A stretch of 64,000 nt of DNA, taken from contig CM049308.1 in NCBI GenBank assembly GCA_026874595.1, positions 47,501,327-47,565,326 on the forward strand, written 5' to 3'. The position numbers were made by a program, and so were the translations under genes. Positions within the stretch are counted from its first letter, which is position 1. Each line of letters opens with the position of its first letter. Source of the DNA: Sipunculus nudus. Its lineage: Eukaryota; Annelida; Sipuncula; Golfingiida; Sipunculidae. This document shows, piece after piece, positions 47,691 to 60,869 of the stretch. The notes under the pieces are model-generated. The model saw only the letters and a list, made by a program, of their open reading frames with translations, made no database searches and was not told where the DNA came from.

Positions 47691-50269
47691 GTTTCTACAC
47701 TAACAAAAACAACGTCAAGACGCAGGACAATACATTGGACTGCAAATTGATGATAAATTTACCCATGTTTGACGTCTGTACACTGTATTTTTGGAGTTCT
47801 TCTGCGGCATTTTAACCAGACTTGGCACTTTTATTAAGATACGCCGCGCCTGTGAATATGTTTAATGTGGATCGATATGTATGTATAGCAGCTTTGAAAA
47901 TCGCCTTGAGGCCGTAAACAATAGCAGCTGATCATTTTATATATTTAGGTTTAACATGACCAACCAAACTATGGTGGCTATAAAAGATATGATTCAAACT
48001 CATTTAGATAAATTTACAATTGGGGGAAAATTATTAATAAAAAGGTTTATTATATGGAAAATGTTTCAGTCATGAATGTGTATTTCAACATCCGAAGACT
48101 ATGCACTGTGTAAATTCAATGAATTTATTTTTTTTTGCAAAATGAAGATAAAATATATATGAAATGCTTTTGGTATATAGTAATAAACATGGCCATGTAT
48201 AGCATGTGTCTTATATAGCATATACATGCATGCTGTCATTTACTGTCCTCACAAGGCTCGTGAGCACTCATGGGTGGGTATGACTTCTCAAAAGAGAACT
48301 TACGCAGTTATCAAAACACAAACATTGCTGGTTTATTTTCATGTGAGTAGCACAGTATTGTATGGTTTACTGCTTCATGCTAAATTATGTTCACTTCTTT
48401 GTGTACACTGTGAAGATGTGATGTGAACAAAGGGAGTTGACCTGTTGGAAACATATTTACTTCAAGAGTAATGGAGGATATTAATGACCTTAATCTGTTT
48501 CAAATGACAAAGGCCACATTTCTGTTTATGTGCACACTATTAGATAATTAATAACACAATGATTTTTGTACCCAAAGAAGATCTGATGAATTGTCTTTTT
48601 TTATGACGAGGAAAATTAATTTAACGAATCTTGGGCATAAAATAATAATTCACTGAACTGACCAAGAAATTCAGCTAAATATGACGTTCGTGAATGAAAT
48701 AAAAACTCCCTCACTGTTTATACTTTGCGACGGAAACTGTCTCCGATTCTGTTATTCAGAACACAGACTTTTAAATTTAAGGAAATGGGAAAGGGCTTAT
48801 AGTTGTGTAGTTATATATGTTATTGTATATTATGTATGTCGGAAAGCTCAGAGGAAGTGAGCTTAAATTTTGTAGTGGTAAAATACAAAATACAGATTGC
48901 TAAACCAAAACTGTGACATGATTGCTATTTGTAACTCTCAAAATAATAATTTAACCTGTACAAAATGTGATAAACATAGCTGTTAAATTCATTAAATCAA
49001 TATGGCCAAGTTCAACATGCATGGTATATATATCAGGTCAATATATGCATACTTAAATATTTGAGACATTGGTCTTTATATCTAATTTGTATATTTTTTT
49101 ACTCTGAATGAACAAATTGTAGTGAAATTGTTCAACTGTTAGTCACTATATTTTTTTTAGAATTGTTCCAAATTTTCTTGATAATTTAGTGTAAGATACT
49201 CTAAATTACCTTAATGACACAGTATGTCAAATAAAAGGTGCTGAGGTATAAATTAAACATTAAATATGCCAAAACATTAAATATATATTTATGAAAGTAA
49301 ACTAATGGTCGATTGAGCTTAACTTCCTACAGAGACATGTCAGTCAAGTAAATATTATCAATAATATCAGTGCCTATACAATCGGGCCATAGTATTTCAA
49401 TATGTACTGATGGTCATTTAATTAATATTTTAAGCTGTCAATCCCATTTAGTTAAGCATTATAAGTAAAATATTATGCAGAAAAATGTTTCTTGATAAAT
49501 TTAATAGGCCTCAACTTTTGCTGTATGTCAGTCCCAATATAGACGGTCATAGCAGACATATTCTCTGACACGATACCGCTTTATAAAGAATTTCACCAGA
49601 AGGGTAAAACAGCTGAATCATATTTCTTTTCACATTTTAGCACACTGTAAATGAGCCACATGCATGAACTGTTTTTTAGTATTTGTACTGAGAAAAACAT
49701 CATGTTTATCAGTAGAACTGAATAAAGAGATTTACATTTTGATGGAAAACGATCAAGTCCAATTTTATCATCAGCTTTGTAAATAATTCCCACTCTTTAT
49801 CAATTATTTACTACTCTATTGTTTTAACTGTTTAACCTGGCCTGAAGAACTTTTAAAAATGAAAAAATATGTTCCTTTTAAATGATAAATAATAACTGAA
49901 AACATGGGGACAATTTGCTTACATTTAATATTGTTCAATTTACATAGAGAGCTAAATATGAATTAAATAAATAACCCAAGGACCAAGACATCCATTAAAA
50001 TATTCATTAAGAAACAAGTTGGTAGCATTTGGTCAAGCAAAGTACCATCCAAGCATATAATGTTCACTTGTTATACTGTTTAAGGTAAGACTGCAAGTAG
50101 CGAACTTTCATATTTTAAGGAAAATAGGATATGGATGTGTGTATTTTATTGACATTGACACAAACTGCAAATAAACAAATATTGTGTATATTAACATATA
50201 ACCTTCTTCCTTCAACTAATCAAACTGATTATATTGAAGACAGTTGGTTTATTATCAAGACATGTACAT

Positions 50270-50324
<55 letters not shown>

Positions 50325-51250
50325 AAACAATAACACATAGATAATTGGTCCCCTAGCCCTTAAGGGCTTATATGTCACCGTACATATATATATATAAAGA
50401 ATAATTAATGTGCAAGTGGGGTTATACTGTACGTTATACATAATCTGCGAACTGATTGTCCATATGTCTTATATATACCGTGATACTAATTTACATTCAT
50501 GTGTCATAAGATATAAACACCTACTCGAGTCATCTATAAAAGCAAAGTAAGGACATGTTAACTGTATGTTTTCGTACAATACTTTACATCTGTTTGTAAT
50601 CTTGTAAGTGTTATATTCACATACAAAATGGAATTCATTTTCTATTTTATTTAAGTCGCAAATTTTACAAATATATCAGTCAACAAAAGCTCAAAGCGAC
50701 CAGGAACTATCCCCTGCCTTGCAAGGTTAATTAACCTTCTATCCAGGTATGGTGGAGCGGGGGTTGAAAAGGGACAGCTTGCCACCCGAACGTCGATATT
50801 GTAAAGTACAAGATACAGCTTGATTGATATTCTTTATTTCCCCCAGTAACTGAAGATTACAATCAGTATTTTTAGAAAAGTAATATATGAATAAACAAAA
50901 TACATGTGAGCAGAAAAAAATAAAATAGATTAAATATCCTGTAGCAATATGAACAGAGTATACAGGTTCAATCAACAGTAATCATTATAGCAAATAGCAC
51001 ACTATACACTCAGGAGGTAAGAGGTAATACAGGTCTATAAGTCTTAAGATTGCATGATTATTGACTTAAATGCGACACTGAACACCGCAAGATGTGAATG
51101 ATCCTTAGAGACCCTATTTGGTAACGCTGTTCCGTGCTAAATTGGCTATTAACGTAACAACAGCCTAGTCAATAATATATATGCAAGATATATTTATGAT
51201 TATAGTACAGAATCCAAGAAGAAACACTCCACATCGTTATATAATAATCA
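47691..51250. other. AT-rich DNA without recognised genes
   Basis: About 3.5 kb with little repeat content by eye. Short frames (48226-48426, 49593-49793, 50739-50975) are unrecognised. (AT)n at 50273-50320 and a smaller AT run at 50384-50396. Confidence 0.45.
50273..50320. repeat. (AT)n microsatellite
   Basis: About 48 bp of pure AT. Confidence 0.97.
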
Positions 51251-51295
51251 GTTAAACAGTGCAAAACAACAGACAGCACAATTTACTTAAGGTCA

Positions 51296-51457
51296 CCGGT
51301 AGTCCAAAGGAAGCTCAAGTACTTAGGCTACAGATCGAGGATAACACGCTTATTACTCTTAAAAAGTACTGCCGAACCGGTAGTCCAAAGGAAGCTCAAG
51401 TACTTAGGCTACAGATCGAGGATAACACGCTTATTACTCTTAAAAAGTACTGCCGAA
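51296..51457 (+). repeat. Exact 81-bp tandem duplication
   Basis: 51296-51376 and 51377-51457 are identical (start ccggtagtccaaaggaagct, end gtactgccgaa). 81 bp is 27 codons and the plus frame stays open through both, but no larger gene is visible. Confidence 0.95.
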
Positions 51458-51639
51458 CGGTGCATCAGTTTTTTATGATTGGTGACATCTTGCAAAAAAG
51501 GTGGTAGGCTTAACAATATATTAAAAAAACTTCTTCTAGGCTAAAGAGAAACGCACTATCCTGGACAGGGAATATCTCAGTAAGATTATCCCACTTATTC
51601 TCGAACTCTGGCTTTGTTACACAACACGGTAATGAGGCA

Positions 51640-53200
51640 TGGAAAATTGGATTGGTGTACAAATGACCACAAAAGTGACATACATATCACAGGAGGAAAG
51701 TAATTTAATCAAGTAGGAGAAGAAGCAAAGAGTTCCTTGGATCTGTCCTGCATATAGCCATAACAGTGATAGTGAGAAATAATCCTGTTTTGAAATAAAG
51801 CATTTACAAACTGGGAAATCCATTAAACTGTTATAGAACAAGTTTTCTTCATTTGTTACTATTTTACTTCCAATATATTTCGTTCCAATGTCTTTTAGAA
51901 GGAAAAATGCCTGTACGTAGAATCAAGCCCATGCTTAAAAATAAGCGACACGAACTCTGCAACGCTCCCGTTCGAGTGCTTGCGTGATGGCGCATAAAAT
52001 ATTCTATATTTAAGAATATGCTGGTATATAGCTAACTGATCCAGCTTGGTCCCAAAAGTATTGTTATAATTATATTTAATTGAATATTTTGGGACCTTTT
52101 TCCAATCAGGATGTTTATTGTGAAAGGCTTATCCACTGGTATCGGCGCTATGGTTAAACCTGCTAATAATAAATGATCAGAAGTATCTAATGAATCACCA
52201 TCAACAATGATACAACACTCGACCTATGGCCCATGTGTTTTAATTAAAATGTGACCTTTAAGTGATCGCGCGTTCTCATCATAGGGATCGAATGTAACGT
52301 GGAGCACTACATATATCCTGCATACACATAGAAACTAGGTCCGCCTCTTCTAGAAACGTGTGCATGAACTGAACTCTACTTCTTAATTTTAGTCTGGCAT
52401 TCTGGTTTAGCAATTCACAGTTTGAATCCCCGAGGATCAACACATCCCCCAGCAAAGAATATTCATTGTATAAACTATACGATTTGTCAAATCATTGTAT
52501 CATTGTATTGTTGTTATGTATAATTTGAACTCGGGAGATATATACCAATGATAAACAACGCTCTACTATTACGATAATAAACGCGCACTCCTATGTTTCG
52601 TCATCATCCATACTATAAAGGAAATGAACCTATCTAAACTCCGCTTCCAAAGGAAAGCAACACCCCTTTACCTCTCCTATGCGAATTTAAAGGTTCTGAA
52701 CTCTTATCTGTAACACCCCAAGACGTTTACTTCTTAAGTATTGAAGATAAAAAACACAAGTTATCATAAAGAGCCAATGTTCTTGTTCACATCAAATATC
52801 AATATAAAATTCATAAAAAAGATTATCTATGTAAGCGGCCACAGGCATAATCCCCTGACATTAAAGGTTGCAATATTTAACTTGTCACACATATTTTATG
52901 CTATATCCAGTTTCTAATGTGAAGCCCCCCTGGCTAAAATTTCATGGTAATAAGCTTATAAGCATTCCTTCTAGAAGCACATAGTAAACCACCTTAAAAC
53001 CATTTATCTTTCCCCACAGCAATCTAAATTGATGCACTTCAGCACCACGTGCTTCAATGTAGTCTATGACAGGGTCCCTCGTGACATCTTGGGGGATTTT
53101 ACCAACATAAAAAAAGTCTCTCGCTTGAGTTCTAAACGTCCCCCTGCCTGCGGGTAATATGTACACCGATGTTCATGGCTGCATCAGGCGATACAGAATA
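51640..53200 (-). pseudogene. Decayed LINE: ORF1 end and endonuclease domain
   Basis: Minus-strand fragments in several frames line up in the order of a non-LTR retrotransposon. 53166-52942 resembles the C-terminal part of an ORF1 protein (FYVGKIPQDVT...). Then an apurinic-type endonuclease follows: LNIATFNVRGL near 52880-52848, CEQEHWLF near 52791, IIGIYLPSS near 52555, DVLILGDSN near 52450, FDPYDENARS near 52292 and TSDHLLLAG near 52185. This is the order ATFNVRG, QEHW, GxYxPP, GDxN, SDH of LINE endonucleases, spread over about 700 bp as expected. Frameshifts and stops break it. Weak similarity continues to about 51640 in the linker before reverse transcriptase; no reverse transcriptase was seen. 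Clade is uncertain (CR1/L2-like possible). Confidence 0.7.
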
Positions 53201-53517
53201 CAGAGCAATGTCTTCATCTCGGTTTACAGTCGGGACCCTTCAGTCAATCCTTGGGTTCCCCGAATCCCTGCTTGGGTCTAACTGAACCTGAACATATGCA
53301 AAGTGTGTGCTCTTCTTGTATGGGGAGGAGACTGCCGATGGAACGAATTGACTTCACGAAAAAGATCCATTAAGCCTAGAGTTGAATCACAAGAGACACG
53401 ACTCTTCGTGAAATGATTGCTTTCTGCAAACACCTTTAACAGCTTCAGATTTAAAACTACAACTAGTTATGCTCCTCTCCGTCACTATTCACAACATAAT
53501 GATACAGAAACACCAGG

Positions 53518-53661
53518 CCCCGCTTTTCTCGAACAGACCACCTTACCTACTGTACAGGCCTCTTGACTGCAGGAGACCTTTCCTGATGCCCCCGCTTTTC
53601 TCGAGCAGACCACCTTGGCTACTGTACAGGCCTCTTGACTGCAGGAAACCCTTCCTGATGC
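53518..53661. repeat. 72-bp tandem duplication
   Basis: 'cgcttttctcgaacagacca' ... 'gcctcttgactgcaggagac' at 53521 repeats at 53593 with four or five differences. Confidence 0.85.
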
Positions 53662-53879
53662 TGGAATGAGCTCCTCACGGGAGTTCCGGACTAAGGATTC
53701 GACACATCTCTTAATCCCTGTTCTCCATTGTCTATTCCCAGTTAACCCTTGTAACTGCCCAGGCTCATGAGGGGTAACTGATATCTAACTGATATAAAAA
53801 ATATAAAGATTGGACCTATCAGTGCACAACTTTAGATCATTGAAGTGCTCATATATATCCCTATGTCGCGTTTTAATGA

Positions 53880-54370
53880 GTATATACCGGAGGTTTTGAC
53901 TTCACACCACAGTTGGGACACTTCCACACCGGCTGCATTTTCGGACTCCTACATCTCTTTTTGCTAGCCCTCTCCTTCAGATATACCACATCCTCAGGTG
54001 TTATATGGGTTTCCTTAGATTTCAAGTTGTAATCGCATTCTTGGACTACAAGGCTTAGTTTTGACTTGTCTCTAACAACGCCTTATATCAACGCCTGCCT
54101 CTCGATAACACCCTGTACCCACTGCTGAGGACTCTGCACCTGCAATGGCACTGGAAAATTTCCAACTGACTGGCTGAATTACTTCACGACTCAACATGAG
54201 GTCATTTGGCGTGAAACTAGTGTTCCGGTTCACAGTGACATGCATCGCAATCTTGATTAACGGCAGATCCTCGTCCCATCTTTTGGTATTGCCCTCAGTG
54301 GAACACCTTATAAGTTGCAGCAATGTCCCATTCTGCCCATCTTCCTCAAAACTAGTGGAATTCTATAATG
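53880..54370 (-). pseudogene. Ty3/gypsy integrase fragment
   Basis: Minus strand. From about 54350: GTLLQLIRC, then RWDEDLPLIKIAMHVTVNRN and FTPNDLMLSREV, the well-known integrase segment of Ty3/gypsy elements (WxxxLPLLxxAYxxxxxxSTGxTPxxLxxGRE). After a break, near 53990-53920, DVVYLKERASK and SPKMQPVWKCP resemble the integrase C-terminal GDxVxLxxxxxxKxxSPKLxPxWxGP. Frameshifts and substitutions make it non-functional. The catalytic core Asp residues would lie upstream and are not visible. Confidence 0.7.
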
Positions 54371-55140
54371 CGCTCCCGTATGGGCGGTGCACCTCCGGTG
54401 CTAATCCTATGTTGGATTCTTCATCGAAAATCCAGATGCAAATACATCCTGGTAACTCCCAAAGACCCGATAATTGAGACTCCGTCAGCTCCACTTTTCT
54501 CGTGACCTCAAACAGGTGAACTACGTGTTGCGGCACCCTGCCTTTACATCGCACACTCTGCTTTGTAGTTCACCTTGAGGATTGTTAAACCTCCCTGTGT
54601 CAGCTCCTATACATACTTCTCTGTAGCACGATTTGACTGAACTGCAACCTGACAGCTCTATGGGTAAATCTCCACTGCCGCCCGAAACCGGGCCTGCTAC
54701 GTCTTCCTGGAATACAGATGGCCTCACTACAGGTGACAAAATCGGCTGATCCGACTCCATGACATCCATCTGGGGTAGCGTTGCAGCGACTTTCTTGAGC
54801 ACAGCCACGGCATCCATCTCTGATGCATCTGCAGAATTGCTGTCGGGCAGGCTCGCGGCATCCATCACAGATGCCATCTCATAAACCCCTTCAAGTACAA
54901 ACACAACATCCATCACAGATGCTACCCTGAAGACTTCTTACTCCCTCAGAAAGCAGCTTTTTCCTGACTATCAGTCATATTAACACACCCGTCACTCGAA
55001 ATTACTGCCACCAACAAACCCTTTCGACTTAACAAAGGCTCTATCACAAAGCCTTGTTTCACTTCCGTAGCATTCTGCACCGACAAAGCCCCCGAACTTG
55101 CCGGAGCAACGTTTCTTTTAGCCATCACAACTCTATAAAT
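54371..55140 (-). pseudogene. Unrecognised retroelement-associated frames
   Basis: Two minus-strand frames: 55128-54946 (starts MMAKRNVAPASSGALSVQ) and 54916-54521 (131 codons, Asp/Ser/Val-rich, with a triple 'MDV/MDA' motif from an imperfect repeat of 'catccatcacagatgc'). GC is higher than the surroundings and continuous with the integrase fragment. They may be the N-terminal part of the LINE ORF1 or a gag-like remnant; no zinc knuckle is seen. Confidence 0.35.
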
Positions 55141-55342
55141 AGGTTAGCTAACACCATCTAGTGCTCACTGGAAAGTTGCATCCCTATGACCTGTCAATCG
55201 CCATAGATGTTACAAAAACCAGATAACGCTATCTATTAATCTAGGACTTGTCAACTTGGCGGTTCCTCTTGCGTCTCAACTCGCCTCTTTTTCGCATCCG
55301 CCGTCGCCACGGACCACGTGCAAGTACCGTATATATACAGTT

Positions 55343-55391
55343 CAGTGGCGTCAATTTTTCTTCCAGGGGGGGGGGGGGGATGACTTTGAAC

Positions 55392-55469
<78 letters not shown>

Positions 55470-55494
55470 TTCAGTGTCTCTGAGTGACATATTC

Positions 55495-55557
<63 letters not shown>

Positions 55558-55853
55558 TATATATAATATATATATATACATATATATAGATAGATAGATA
55601 TATATATATAATTATTATATATATATATATACTTAATCATATTTCAAATAATTATAATGTTTTAGAAAATAAGTTATTTTGTGAATTCTAAGCAAGGTTT
55701 AGATATAACAGTTTTTAGTAAATGGATCCAAAGTCTTTAATTCTATTTATTAATATATTTCATTTGCAATATTATATTTTTCTCTGAAAAGTGGGGGGGG
55801 GGGGGGGTTGATTACATTGACCATCCCCCCTTGCCCCTAAATTGACGCCCCTG
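55343..55853. mobile_element. hAT-like MITE carrying AT tracts
   Basis: Left end CAGTGGCGTCAATTT and right end in reverse CAGGGGCGTCAATTT. ATACAGTT flanks both sides exactly (55335-55342 and 55854-55861), an 8-bp target duplication typical of hAT. G runs lie just inside both ends. The 511-bp interior is mainly two long (AT)n blocks (55392-55464 and 55498-55635). Confidence 0.9.
55392..55635. repeat. Two (AT)n blocks with a TAGA interruption
   Basis: Pure AT at about 55401-55464, unique 33 bp, then AT-rich repeats to 55635 with 'gatagatagata' near 55588. Confidence 0.95.
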
Positions 55854-55861
55854 ATACAGTT

Positions 55862-57143
55862 CTCCTGTTTGATAGAAATTAATTTAGAAACTTGTCTCAA
55901 GTTCAGATTACATCAGTATGGGTATTATAAGAGATTTTTTAAAAGTACAAACTGGTTTCCTTAAATATTTATTATTTCAGGTATAACTTGTGCCTGGTTG
56001 ATGAGCCAAACTAGCCTGTCAGCAAGCAATCTTCATCCTGGGGATGACCAAGCTGATTTACGGGGGCACAGGGAGGGACAGGCTACTATGAAATCAGGGG
56101 CCTTTGCGCCAAGCTCACGCAGGTGATTTCAGCAGTGCAAATTATCTCTATCATACATATATGTAGTATATGTCAGTACCAGTCTGGGAGAACTGAAGCC
56201 CAGCAGTTCTGATTTGAGGCATGTTTGAACAGTTGCTTACTTTATATGGTTAATATCTATATACAGTATAACAATATAGGGGGGGGGGGGGGTTAGGGGC
56301 GCTTATATGCATGTATGGGTAATATGAAAACTTTTATATATACATGTATATGTATGTATAAATATATTATTATTATTATTAATATTATTATTATACGTTA
56401 TTTATTAAGTTTGTGAAAATATAATTTTTGTTTATTTTCAAATATGAACCAAGGTTTCATTAAGATTCCCATATTGGGAAAATTTTTGGAATAAGCAATG
56501 TAAGGAGGACATTTTGAGGCAATTTTCACCATAAAATGAGGATTTCCTGTTCCTGAAAAACTGTTCCTTATGTCTTTGTGTTATGTAGTCTTACTATAGA
56601 GAGGTCAAATATTTAATATTTATATTTCTTCAAAGTAAGGATATAAAATTTCAATCGTTTTCAAACAAGTTAATGGCGCAAAAGCGCATTTACGTTTTTA
56701 ACTTGCAAAATATTATCTTTTAAATGTAATTCCGGAGTGAAATAACTGATATGTTGAAGTTCCATGTTAAATTTTGCATTTTACCGGGTTCCGTGTCTCG
56801 ACAGCACACAAGACTCCTAAGACCAGAGATCGCGAGTTCGAGTACCGGTATCACCAGAGGAGCCATGAGATTGTTCACGGTCCACCCGAATCAGGGCCTG
56901 GTGTTCTGCAGCTGTTCTTAAATATCCTTATACTCAACTTATAAATCTTAAAGTAATAAACTGCAGATAACTTTAATCAAATCAAATTGCTATTTAATAA
57001 AAAAATATGAAAAACGAAAATAAATCATGAAAATTGGAAAATGAGATAAAATGAGAGATATTGCAGCTTAACAGGGGGTCGCGCGCCCCCTCTGGATCCG
57101 TCATTTATAGCAAAGGCAATTTAATGCACACACACACACACAC

Positions 57144-57180
<37 letters not shown>

Positions 57181-57428
57181 TAAGTGAAATTCTGAAAGGA
57201 TGGCGAGTAGGCTACAGGATGCCCCCTACAGGGGGGGGGGGGGGATGGGGCATGATCCCCTGCGGCCCCCCTGGCAACGCCCCTGAGTTACAAAGCCTCT
57301 GTCTCTCTGTATATTATATTTTATGCTATAGCAATAAAACTATTGTTCAGCGTGCCAAGGAGCAAGGACTCAGTGGGGTGGGGGAAGGGGATGGTGGGAG
57401 TTACAACACCTATGCATATACAGGAAAA
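55862..57428. other. Spacer with homopolymers and microsatellites
   Basis: G14 run at 56280-56293, (CA)n(AT)n at 57126-57178, G15-rich run at 57229-57244. 57262-57284 ('ccctggcaacgcccctg') resembles a hAT-type right end with no left partner identified. 57300-57420 repeats the G-rich segment seen at 13290-13430. Confidence 0.45.
56786..56900 (+). repeat. tRNA-like/SINE-like segment
   Basis: 'gatcgcgagttcgagtacc' contains a B-box-like GAGTTCGAGTACC, preceded about 45 bp upstream by 'tgtctcgacagc', a weak A-box candidate. No convincing cloverleaf. Confidence 0.3.
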
Positions 57429-57781
57429 AACAAGGGCCCATGGGTCACGGCGCTCAGCTGTTATATATGATAAAAATATGATTTAAAAATGAGGCACATG
57501 CTGGTTTTGTGTGGTACTAAATAGTAATAAAAATAATATTACTAATAAATAGTAATAAGGCTGTATTATGAGTTGTTGATGTTTAGCTTATGTATGGTTT
57601 TGATATTATCTTTGGAGACAGGAAGAGGATTCATTTCATTTATTTTATTAACAAATGGAGTGCTATTGTCACACAGATTTTGACTTGGCCATATAACTTA
57701 TAAGCGTCACATATAATAAAAGAGTAACTATTTATTGAAATTTAATAACAAATATTGTGCCAAATATAATTTTTATAAAAA

Positions 57782-59688
57782 AACAAGGGACCTATGGGTC
57801 ACTGTGCTCAGCTGAAGTTGACCTTGAAGGTTAAAATCTAAAATAATATCAAATGGAGATCAAATGTAAGAGGAAGAGGTAATAAAGGCCATGGTTGGTT
57901 CATATGATTGGTTTGTATTGATGAGCAAGAAATTGTTGCAAATAATATTTTGTGACCTGACCATGTGTTTCCTAATGTTGAAACTGAAGCATGTGAGCAG
58001 TTTGTGAACAAATGATCTGTACTATTACCATGATCATCAGTTGGCTTTTTGATTAACTGTTGACATTTCAGTAGTTCAATTGAATCTATTTTTTTGTATA
58101 ATTTATATTATTAAATTTATATGTATTTTTTTATGAAATGTATACTGATGAAATATAACTAATTAATAACATAAAACAGGGCAAACAAAGCCTGAGCTCA
58201 AATTCTGCTGTGGCATGAAAATAATGAACAAATGTTTTTATTAAATCCTAATTTTTTTTATCACATCAATTTTTTTAAAATTTAAGTTTATATTTCTATA
58301 CATTTCCAATAAAACAGTTACATCTGAATATAAAAGTTGATTCATAATTCTCAATTGCATCATCATAAATCTCAATCTTGTCATATAACACCACACCATG
58401 CATACAAATGTTTATTTATTTTTTACCACAAAAATATATCTTTTAAATCTGCAAAACAATAAATATCTAAAAATAATACTTGATTTAGATTTCACAATTT
58501 TTAATTATGTCTTTATTTATCCATAATGTGCTTCATATTGTATAAATTTAAGCATACTGATGGGTTCAATTATATATGTTAAAATCATTTAAAAGAAAAT
58601 TAATTTCTTTAAAAATGCTACATTAACACAACATGGCATCTTCTGGATTACACTTGAATTACTTTTTTAAGGAAAGTTTTTGTATATTGGAGTGGAAACA
58701 GTGTTACAATTAAGGAAATACATTGAAAATAATAAATATTACTGCATTACACTTAGTGGGTTGGGTTTGCCGGGGGGGGGGGGGGGGATTGGGGTGGAGA
58801 TATTAGAATAACTGTACACCTGTCACAGCAGGGGATCTCCCCCAGTGACTGTAACAAATCAGAAACCTTGGCATAGCCCGACTTCCAGTGACCTGGAGTG
58901 GGACCCTGCATCTGTAATCTGTTATCAAAGCAAATGACCACAGTAGAGCCTCAAGAAAAAAAAAATCAATAACTAGCTTAATTTTCAAGCTTTTATTTTC
59001 AAATTTCAGATTTAAACAGATTTAATATTTATGTTTACATGCTGTGAAAATTAAATCAATGGTACATACAGGAGAAAAACATGCCATGGTCAAAGTTGGG
59101 CTAAATTTAAGGTATTGATTTTATTTTTATCCTAATAACTTAAAAAATTTACAAAATTCAGATCTAATTTTGGGTAAACAATTAAATCTTAATTAAATAT
59201 AGTTATATACTTGGGAAAATAGACTCTAATTTCAAAATTTTTCATGTTAAGTGAGTAAATATTTTTCCTGATTTTTTACAAAGTCTATTATGTTCGGGCC
59301 CATAACTTAAAGAATTTATACTTAACAGACTTAATTTCTGGCATGTACATAGGAACTATATAGAAGAATATTTATGGTAAATATAAGGAAAAACAGATGA
59401 GTGGTTTTGATATTAGGCAGTCCTGAAGAGTGAAAACAGGTTTTTAATAAAAATTTGAGGTTTTTCCATAATTTCTCAAAGGAACGAAGTCGCAAAGACC
59501 CAGTTTTCGGCTTGGTAGGAGATCTTGGGGACATCTAACATTATGCTGTATTTTGGATTCCTAAGTCTTACAGTTTCAAAAAGTGCCACATCTACGGACG
59601 GACGGACGGACAGACGGACAGATGGACGGACGACGGACAATGGACCACGACTATAGCTCAGATGACGTATAGTCTGCTGAGCTAAAAA
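57782..59688 (+). mobile_element. Family C-end element nested inside family C copy 3
   Basis: Left end 'aacaagggacctatgggtca'. Right end is a (ACGG/ACAG)n tract at 59594-59640, then 'gactatagctcagatgacgt' and 'tgctgagctaaaaa'. About 1.9 kb. The host sequence 'aatttttataaaaaa' / 'aagaaagtcatatg' is continuous in other copies, so both borders are defined to within a few bases and no long target duplication is present. Confidence 0.85.
58770..58787. repeat. Poly-G run
   Basis: About 15 consecutive G inside the nested family C element; overlapping minus-strand frames with Pro runs are artefacts. Confidence 0.9.
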
Positions 59689-60553
59689 TTAAGAAAGTCA
59701 TATGATTTTTAAAAATAAAATATAACTGAAATGATAATTGAAATAATATTATATAATATATTCATGAATGCATTCATGAATACATTTTGAAAGTATCTGC
59801 ACTGCTATTCAAATACTTTCATTTTTACCTGAATTCCCATTCTTATGCAATAAAATTTTTTAATGCAGTACATATTCATATTCGTATTCAAATACATTTG
59901 CAAAGCATTCGCACAATGTCTAGTATTAATTCAGTTTTAGCCAAACAATGATGTTAAGAATCTAGAATATACAAACTTCACAAATTTAAATAATGATCAT
60001 AAGTACCTGGTTTTGGCTTTTATTTATATTAAAAAAAAATAAATGTAATAAATTCACTCTGGACTACTTTCACGTCATTCTACAAACTAGACACAGTAGG
60101 AATTTAGATTAATATTATCAACTGAATCTTCATATGATCCCTAATGATTAGTAATCAATAACATTTATCATTAAAATTGAACTCAAAAATACCATAGTTG
60201 ACTGCATGGTGTTATTTGGAATAACATTGACATTGACATTCTATCCATCGATACAAGATTCTTACTCATCAACTAACAAATTCCTTTTCAATTAATTTTT
60301 CTTTAAATTGTTATTAAAAAAACAATAAAAAATTAATTTATTGTTATGTTGTTGGTTAAACAACTACCAGATAAGTTGGGTTGGACACCTGGATCAACTG
60401 TGGCTAGCCATAAGCTGCCTGGCTGCCCCAGTGTATGCCTCGCCTCAAGCGTGCATAATTTGCTGAAAGGTCTGGGGAGCTGAGCTCTTGCAAACTGCAT
60501 AACACTAGCTTGATGTAAACAATATATGACATGGTGCTTGAAAACTTAAATAA

Positions 60554-60869
60554 GGCCAAAATAAAAAAAAGGTATGGTTCTCAGGCACTGAGAAACAAAT
60601 CAATGCGGGCAGGCGCTTTTTTTTTTTTAATTTTTTGGTATGTTTCGATAAAAATGTCATATAATAAGGGAAAAGCATGAAAATAACAGTTTTATTTTTC
60701 TAAATAAGTAAAAGCACTACAAAACAAAGGAAATTGTATGGTTTTAACTTCTTGAAAGAAATGTCAGAGCGGCAGCAGCTCGAAATTGGAAAGTTTTTAT
60801 TGAAAATCAAAATAAAAATGTTTGATGCGGGCGGTGCCTGAGAACCATACTTTTAATTTTTTTTTGGCC
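60554..60869. mobile_element. Harbinger-like MITE, copy 3, nested in family C
   Basis: 316 bp, flanked by TAA (60551-60553 and 60870-60872). It interrupts a family C element: homologous copies read 'gaaaactt' straight into 'aaaatctacag', so removing the MITE and one TAA restores the family sequence. Confidence 0.9.
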
